From Ancistrus triradiatus (taxonomy: Eukaryota; Chordata; Actinopteri; Siluriformes; Loricariidae): a DNA stretch of 64,000 nt. A program made the translations under genes and the position numbers. This document shows positions 59,643-64,000 of this stretch, in pieces (within the stretch, counting starts at the first letter, position 1; every line of letters begins with the position of its first letter). The notes below the pieces were generated by a model that was not told where the DNA came from, searched no databases, and worked only from the letters and a program-made list of their open reading frames with translations. The stretch is taken from the NCBI GenBank assembly GCA_025084515.1, contig JAJAGP010000867.1, forward strand, positions 1 to 64,000, given 5' to 3'.

Positions 59643-60901
59643 TGAAATGTAATAACCCCATAATGTGATGGTATCAGATGCAGCGTCCTGACTCATTCAG
59701 GTTTCGGTGGAGCTTAGCTGTGTATCAGATCAGTGGTGCTTATTGTACGTTAGGAGGATATAAGCAGGTCGGACCCGGACCCGTACTGATACCCGTACCG
59801 ATGCCAATCCCGTCTGTAACGCTCAGATACCATCAAAGGCTTCCTGCCAACCTGGAACAGCTCGGAGAGCTTCCCCAAACAGCTCCCACAAAGCTGGGAG
59901 CGTACAGACAACCAATATGCTTTCCTTCGTTAAGAGGGGTGTCCTAATACTTTTGTCCATACAGTGCATGTGTGTACAGTTGCTTAACCAGGCTTTTTGT
60001 TAAAATAACGAACCCCTGCCTCCCTCCCTGAAACTTACATTTCTGGAACGCTAAAACACAAATGTCCATAAATATCTGGACAGCTGAATGTCTTTCTATA
60101 TGTAAATATCTTAGCAACCATGTAGTAACAGCCTAGCAGCTACATTTGGAATTACTATACCACCATAAATATTGAGACAGCTAATGATCCTTAGCCATAA
60201 TTATTTAGATATCTAAATGAGCTTGAGGCTAAAGTATCGGCTCCCGATCGCAGCTGCCAACAGCCTAGCAACCACTTAGAAACACCCTAGTAACCACAAA
60301 GCAACTGCCTAGCAACCATGTAGGGACCATGTAGCAGCCACCTAGCAACCACTCTCGAAATTATCGTTTATAAATATCTGGGGCAGCATTCATAAGGATT
60401 ATTCTAATATCTTAGAATTGTGGGTGTTTAGGAGTTAGGAGTAGATCATAGTAAAGATTAAAGTTGTTCACAAAGCATCTTAAGCCGTTAGAAAGCTCTT
60501 AAGGTGAAACACTGTTAGCAGTAGGGAGGAGGACTTTTAGGAGGTTTAGGAGTTCTCTTAAGCCTAGGAGAGGATGGAGGAAAGACGATGAATCACTGAA
60601 CACAGAATAACAGTGAGATAATCAAACCCTGCAGATTAGACCGTGCAGGAATTATGTTTGTGCTTGATCTTATTAGAGATTCACTCACACATGGCCCTTC
60701 ATTCCATTAAGAGGAGTGTCCCAATGCCTTTGTCCTTCTAGTGTACATGTGTACCGATGTATAACCAGGCTTTTATTTAACTCCCACCCCCGGTGTTTTT
60801 GGTTCTAGATATCGTTGGTGCCATGTGCTGATCAGAAACCAGGCGGATCGATAACAGGAGCAGATCCCCCTCACGCCCTTGGCTCTCAGGAGAAAGTCGA
60901 G
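46853..60901 (+). CDS. nckap5l: NCK-associated protein 5-like (CEP169), N-terminal part; continues past window
   Basis: Known family role: centrosome and microtubule plus-end protein that bundles and stabilises microtubules. Exons join(46853..47005, 52743..52811, 53829..53867, 54802..54921, 60809..60901), all phase 0, 158 codons, no stop reached. The first exon begins at ATG right after a TTTGTAG acceptor, so a non-coding exon lies upstream. Residues 1-40 are acidic (a run of Glu/Asp at about 28-40). Residues 42-125 form the conserved coiled coil: LLERLRELEAENISLALANE, YERCLDEVANHVVQALLNQK, DLREECIKLKMRVFDLERQN. This is closer to human NCKAP5L than NCKAP5 (ANHVVQALLNQK; IKLK). The large C-terminal part is off the right edge. 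Confidence 0.9.
47500..48838. repeat. CTAGGGTACTAGGAAA minisatellite, ~1.3 kb
   Basis: Variants of GGGATCTAGGGTACTAGGAA and ACTAGGGAAATTAGG make up almost the whole interval in nckap5l intron 1. Unit about 12-20 bp, strongly diverged. A smaller piece of the same family lies at 52920-53065. Confidence 0.88.
50228..50983 (-). pseudogene. LINE reverse transcriptase fragment
   Basis: 251 aa open on the minus strand with RT landmarks: SNYRPISNLPFLSKILEKAV, FQSGFRPHHSTETAL and the catalytic YADDTQLY. The motif with the first catalytic Asp, expected between the HHSTETAL block and the YADD block, is absent. The frame jumps from VSFLV to HVNNLRSK, indicating an in-frame internal deletion. Not functional. 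Confidence 0.88.
51579..51860 (-). pseudogene. LINE ORF1 esterase-like fragment
   Basis: Contains IVIHVGANDIRLRQSEV, resembling the GxND block of SGNH-type esterase domains found in ORF1 of some fish LINEs. No complete ORF. Confidence 0.6.
52743..52811 (+). CDS. nckap5l: nckap5l coding exon 2
   Basis: 23 codons, AENISLALANESQREAYERC LDE; acceptor CTCTCCAG, donor GAG|GTAAGA. Too short to stand out as an ORF. Confidence 0.9.
52920..53065. repeat. CTAGGG-type minisatellite, small second block
   Basis: AAACTAGAGGGTTAGGATTT, GAATCTAGGGACCTAATAAA; same family as 47500-48838 but in nckap5l intron 2. Confidence 0.7.
53068..53394. repeat. (AAT)/(ATT) arrays and long (GT)n
   Basis: (AAT)n about 53143-53196 with flanking inverted ATT runs, then (GT)n about 53325-53393. 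The AAT and ATT runs could form a hairpin. Confidence 0.92.
53395..53612. repeat. Duplicated ~220-bp segment, copy 2
   Basis: Second copy of the segment at 46385-46612, same orientation, in nckap5l intron 2. Identity is visibly high across the full length. Confidence 0.9.
53829..53867 (+). CDS. nckap5l: nckap5l coding exon 3
   Basis: 13 codons, VANHVVQALLNQK; acceptor TATATTAG, donor AAG|GTACGA. The sequence is nearly invariant in the family. Confidence 0.92.
54125..54260 (+). mobile_element. SINE-like fragment in nckap5l intron 3
   Basis: CAGCCTTTGATCCTGAACTC, GGAGTTTGGCATGTTCTCCC and GGGTTATCTGGAGTCTGAAC follow the family order. Confidence 0.65.
54802..54921 (+). CDS. nckap5l: nckap5l coding exon 4
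   Basis: 40 codons beginning DLREECIKLKMRVFDLERQN; acceptor within GT repeat (TGTGCAG), donor CAG|GTACAC within CA repeat. Both splice sites abut microsatellites (about 54768-54798 and 54922-54949). Confidence 0.92.
55000..56705. repeat. AT-rich TATTTTATTATA low-complexity region
   Basis: Two stretches (about 55000-55320 and 55870-56700) of TATTTTATTATATTTACTATT-type words, like those of tnnc1 intron 2. A GC-richer complex block at 55385-55860 separates them; it is not recognised. Confidence 0.8.
56737..56817. repeat. (CA)n microsatellite, about 40 units
   Basis: Perfect CA run. Confidence 0.95.
56820..58285. other. nckap5l intron 4, microsatellites only
   Basis: (GT)n at about 57201-57231 and 57342-57388, (GATT)n at about 57526-57547, (GA)n at about 57976-58012. 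No exon or TE recognised. Confidence 0.6.
58288..58733. repeat. CTAACCATTAACTAACCATAAT array
   Basis: Variants of AACCATTAACTAACCATAAT and ATAATCTAACCA, unit about 10-13 bp, diverged. Confidence 0.85.
58734..59432. repeat. Compound (GAGT)/(GA)/(GT) array, ~700 bp
   Basis: GTGA tetranucleotides, (GA)n and (GT)n blocks. From about 58910 they alternate in a 25-50-bp higher-order pattern, for example GTGTGTGAGAGAGAGTGAGT. Confidence 0.95.
59590..59642. repeat. (GT)n microsatellite
   Basis: Perfect GT run of about 25 units. Confidence 0.95.
59840..59985. mobile_element. DNA transposon right-end fragment
   Basis: CACAAAGCTGGGAGCGTACA followed by GGTGTCCTAATACTTTTGTC and CATACAGTG: the opposite end of the MITE-like family seen at 24414. 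Another end-like fragment is at about 60690-60750. Confidence 0.65.
60060..60370. repeat. TAGCAACC array, left block
   Basis: Starts with an ATAAATATTGAGACAGCTAA module (about 60165), then TAGCAACCACTTAGAAACAC-type 12-bp units, ending about 440 bp before nckap5l exon 5. Confidence 0.85.
60809..60901 (+). CDS. nckap5l: nckap5l coding exon 5
   Basis: 31 codons, ISLVPCADQKPGGSITGADP to SQEKVE; acceptor GGTTCTAG, donor GAG|GTAAGG, phase 0 on both sides. Conservation is weaker, so support rests on splice sites, phase and codon quality. Confidence 0.7.
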
Positions 60902-61919
60902 GTAAGGAGAAGCGGTGTCTGAATTAAATTAGCCCCGAATCACTCGGCGCTAATGTCTTCTGCCTAAAACACGGGCGCACAAATGTCATCGGTGCCAAAT
61001 GAGTCGGGAAATAATCATAATAAAAGGGAAATGGTTTAAATAAACAGAACAAACGCGGAGCTCGGAGGAAAAATGTCAGGAGCCGCCAGCCCGAGGATAA
61101 TCAGTGTATTAATCTATTGAGAGATGAAATTATGCTAATGGGATGATGGTTTCTTTCGGAGCACTCAATGCCACTATAACGACCCAGACGGAGGCCAGAA
61201 AACAGCTCCGTCTGCAGAGGGGAACACCAGAGACAGGTGTCAGGTCAGGCTGTGTGGGGGTGGGCATTATCCACAGGGTGTCCTGCACACACCGCTGAGC
61301 CGTTAGTGTCCCTCGTATCACTACCAGGACTGACCGGCTGTCATATGCGCCCCCTCTTAAAGTCTGTAAACTGGGTGCGTCATGTGATCTCCCACCAAGA
61401 GGGACACCACTCAAAAGTATCCTTTGGGTGCCTTTTTCCAGGGAAGCGCTACTGTAAAGGTGGAGCACTTTTACGCCCCCTTGTGGCAAGCCCCAGTGTC
61501 TAAGGAGTGTGTTTGGTGGTTTTTTGCACAGTGAGTGATGTACTTGATATTGCCAGCTTGCACGCCGTTAAAGTAACGATTAAGATGTATCGTAGGCTGA
61601 CGGGAATGTCACGTAGGCTGGACAGGTAGACTGACAAAGACGGACGGGCAAGCACCTAGCGAAAGACAGAATTCTTATTCCACTCCTTTCCACAATCAAT
61701 GATTTAAACACTTTTTCCTTGTACAGCTTTCAAGATACTCGTACGAAACTTTGCAGTATCGTAGATCATATCCCCGAATACTGTGCTTCTGATTTCAAAG
61801 CGTTCCGACGTACGGTTTTTGTAAAGGCGTTGTTTAAACAGTAATTTTACTGTTTAAAGTAAAATTTACCCCTCTGTTCCTGTTATAACCTGTATTAACA
61901 ATGTTACACCATGGAATTA
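60902..61919. other. nckap5l intron 5, no recognised feature
   Basis: Moderately complex sequence with no convincing exon or repeat; ORFs here lack family resemblance. Confidence 0.5.
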
Positions 61920-63010
61920 ACATAGAGCCATAAATACTGGGACACCTCATCATCCTTAGCCATACAGATCTAAACATCTAAATGAGCTTTAACCACAAAT
62001 GTCTGGATCAATATCTGGGCAGCTAAATAACCCTTAAACATTAATATCTCAAAGACACAAAAATGTATGGACAGCTGAATCTCTTTTTTAAAAATCTTAC
62101 CATGCCTTAGCAACCATATAGTAACAGCCTAGCAACCACTCTTGGAATGACCATACATCCATAAATATTGGGACAGCTAATGATTCTCAGCCATAATTAT
62201 CTAGATATCTAGATGAACTTGAGGTAAAAGTACTGGCACCCCATCACAGGTATCAACATCCTGGCATCCACTTAGCAACAGCCTAGCAACATCCTAGCAT
62301 CCACGTAGCAACCACTTAGCAGCAGCCTAGCAACCATTTAGCAACTGCCTAGCAGCCACTTAGTAATAGCCTAGTAATCATGTAGCGACCACATAGCAAC
62401 AGCATAGCAATGACTTAGCAACCACTTAGCAACCACATAGCACCAGCCTAGCAACCACATAGTGACCACTAAGCAACGGCCTAGCAACCATCTAGTGACC
62501 ATGTAGCAAGCACTAAGCAGCAGTCTCGCAGCAGCTTAGCAACTACATAGCAACCACTAAGCAATAGCCTAGCAATCATGTAGCGACCACATAGCAACAG
62601 CATAACAGTAACTTAGCAACCATGTAACAACCATTTAGCAATGACTTAACACCAGCTTAGCAACCACATAGCCACCACATAGCAACTACTTAGCAGCCAC
62701 ATAGCTACCATATAGCACCAGCCTAGCAATCACATAGTGACCATGTAGCAACCATGAAGCAACACTCTAGCCACCACCTAGTAACCACATAGCAACTGCC
62801 TAGCAACCATGTAGCAACCACTTAGCAACCAATTAGCAGCCTCTCTTGGAATTATCATAGAGCCGTGAATATCTGGAGCCGTATCCATAAAGACTCTTAG
62901 TGCTAAGAGTTGTTCCTAGCGACGAAATAGCAACAGCCTAGCAACCACTTATCCCTCTACTTAGCAACCTCGTACAGACCATGTAGCAACCACTCAGCAA
63001 CCACTTAGCT
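61920..63010. repeat. TAGCAACC array, right block
   Basis: ATAAATATTGGGACAGCTAA-type modules near 61930 and 62160 lead into several hundred bases of CTTAGCAACCACATAGCAAC-type units, mostly 12 bp. The array is closed by a module near 62870 (GTGAATATCTGGAGCCGTAT). Confidence 0.9.
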
Positions 63011-64000
63011 TTGTACAAGTCCATTCATCAACTTTCTGTTCTGAATCGGTATGCCATCTTTGATTGAAAGCTTGGCTGGCTCGTGCAGAACCTCGACTCC
63101 ATCAGACACCTTAAATGTAGCATGAACGTGAGCTTATGGTCTATGATCAGAAGCCGATCTCACAGTCATGTTCCAAACTCCATACTAATACCCAAAATTG
63201 GGTGTAATTTCTGGGGTGTCCAGAAACTTTTGTCAACATAGTGAATTAAGAGACGTAACAGAGAGACCGACGGAGCGTACTGGGGGGGGGGGGTAATTAC
63301 TTGAGTTTGAGATTGTTAGTTGTGAGTCGGATCCTCAGTTTTGGTGCTGATATTAAAAAATGATGGATGGTTCAGGAGAGGGTGCTGCTGCAGGCTGGGC
63401 TTAGATTACAGACTGAATCTCTATCAAACCTTTAATATCATATAATATGATGCTATAATATAATATAACACTATCTATAATATCAGGTAAAGGGAAGCGT
63501 TAGCCTGTTTATTCACGTATTATTGGAGTGTGAGTGATTTTATCTGGCTGCTCGGGCCGGGTCAGGATGACCCACTGGAACTGAACGAGGGAGAGAGCTA
63601 ATATAGGATCGATTGTTAGGATTATTCAACATGATTTCCATCAGAGAGCTGAAGTTCAGGACATCGTGAGCCTCCGAGCTACTAATGATAAACTCAGGTA
63701 TAATTCCAACTCTAAATCCACTTTAGTTTCTCAGGAAAACAGTGAACAGTTAACAGTGAACAGCTCTGTTTCTATCGATGATGATGAGTGAGATGAAGAG
63801 CAGGATCTGATAATAAACGGGGGTATTATAAGAACGGCTGGGTTCAGCTTTACAGTGCCTTAAAGGCACCGGCGGTGCTTTTTTAATCCACTCGGTAATC
63901 AATAGAGCCGCACGGATTTCTTTCTCTGAAGGATAAACGTGATTTAAGATCGAAGTGTTCGGAGTAAACAGCCACTTATTTTTAATTACTCGTCCTTTCT
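63011..64000. other. Right edge, nckap5l intron sequence
   Basis: Contains a G10-12 run near 63281 and a transposon-end-like GGGTGTCCAGAAACTTTTGT near 63215. No firm exon; see the candidate at 63645. Confidence 0.5.
63645..63697 (+). other. Candidate small exon of nckap5l
   Basis: After acceptor TTTCCATCAG, 53 nt stay open in the required phase 0 (RAEVQDIVSLRATNDKL plus 2 nt) and end at CAG|GTATAA. It would extend the coiled coil. I do not recognise it as a conserved part of the family, so it may be chance. Confidence 0.28.

Noticed and set aside
62230..63010. CRISPR-like regular TAGCAACC repeats
   Set aside because: Units are 12 bp, diverged, without unique spacers of constant length, in a vertebrate intron; an ordinary minisatellite.

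Overview
The window is vertebrate nuclear DNA, most likely from a ray-finned fish. The coding evidence is four multi-exon genes with GT-AG introns. The fish signals are several degraded Tc1-like transposons, a LINE remnant, repeated SINE-like fragments common in teleosts, very long (GT)n arrays, and a troponin C with Gln29/Asp30 as in fish cardiac-type TnC. I cannot name the species; an ostariophysan such as a catfish would fit but is a guess.

Layout. dusp7 (+, 628-7303) is a complete three-exon ERK phosphatase gene, with a long probable 3' UTR that may run to about 12.66 kb. From 12.7 to 31 kb no gene is confidently seen. That stretch holds AT-rich DNA, microsatellites, minisatellite-like arrays, one internally deleted Tc1 element with both ends (19808-20856), and two fragments of a second Tc1 lineage (23.4 and 25.4 kb). 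rpl29 (+, CDS 31557-32827) is complete at 65 aa with a TOP-like promoter. A cardiac/slow-type troponin C gene (-, 39623 down to 34463) is complete over six coding exons and 161 aa. nckap5l (+, from 46853) is present only as its N-terminal part: five in-frame coding exons, 158 codons, running off the right edge.

DUSP7, RPL29 and TNNC1 also lie within the same region of human 3p21, whereas human NCKAP5L is on 12q13, so the nckap5l junction reflects fish-lineage or mammal-lineage rearrangement. The four genes share no obvious pathway and nothing suggests joint function.

The most unusual property is the non-coding DNA. At least ten unrelated, strongly diverged tandem-repeat families each occupy hundreds to thousands of bases, mostly confined to one gene or intergenic gap. 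In two places a coding exon sits between blocks of the same family (dusp7 exon 2; nckap5l exon at 60809). I found no CRISPR array, operon, tRNA or rRNA gene, and nothing I would call a new biological system.
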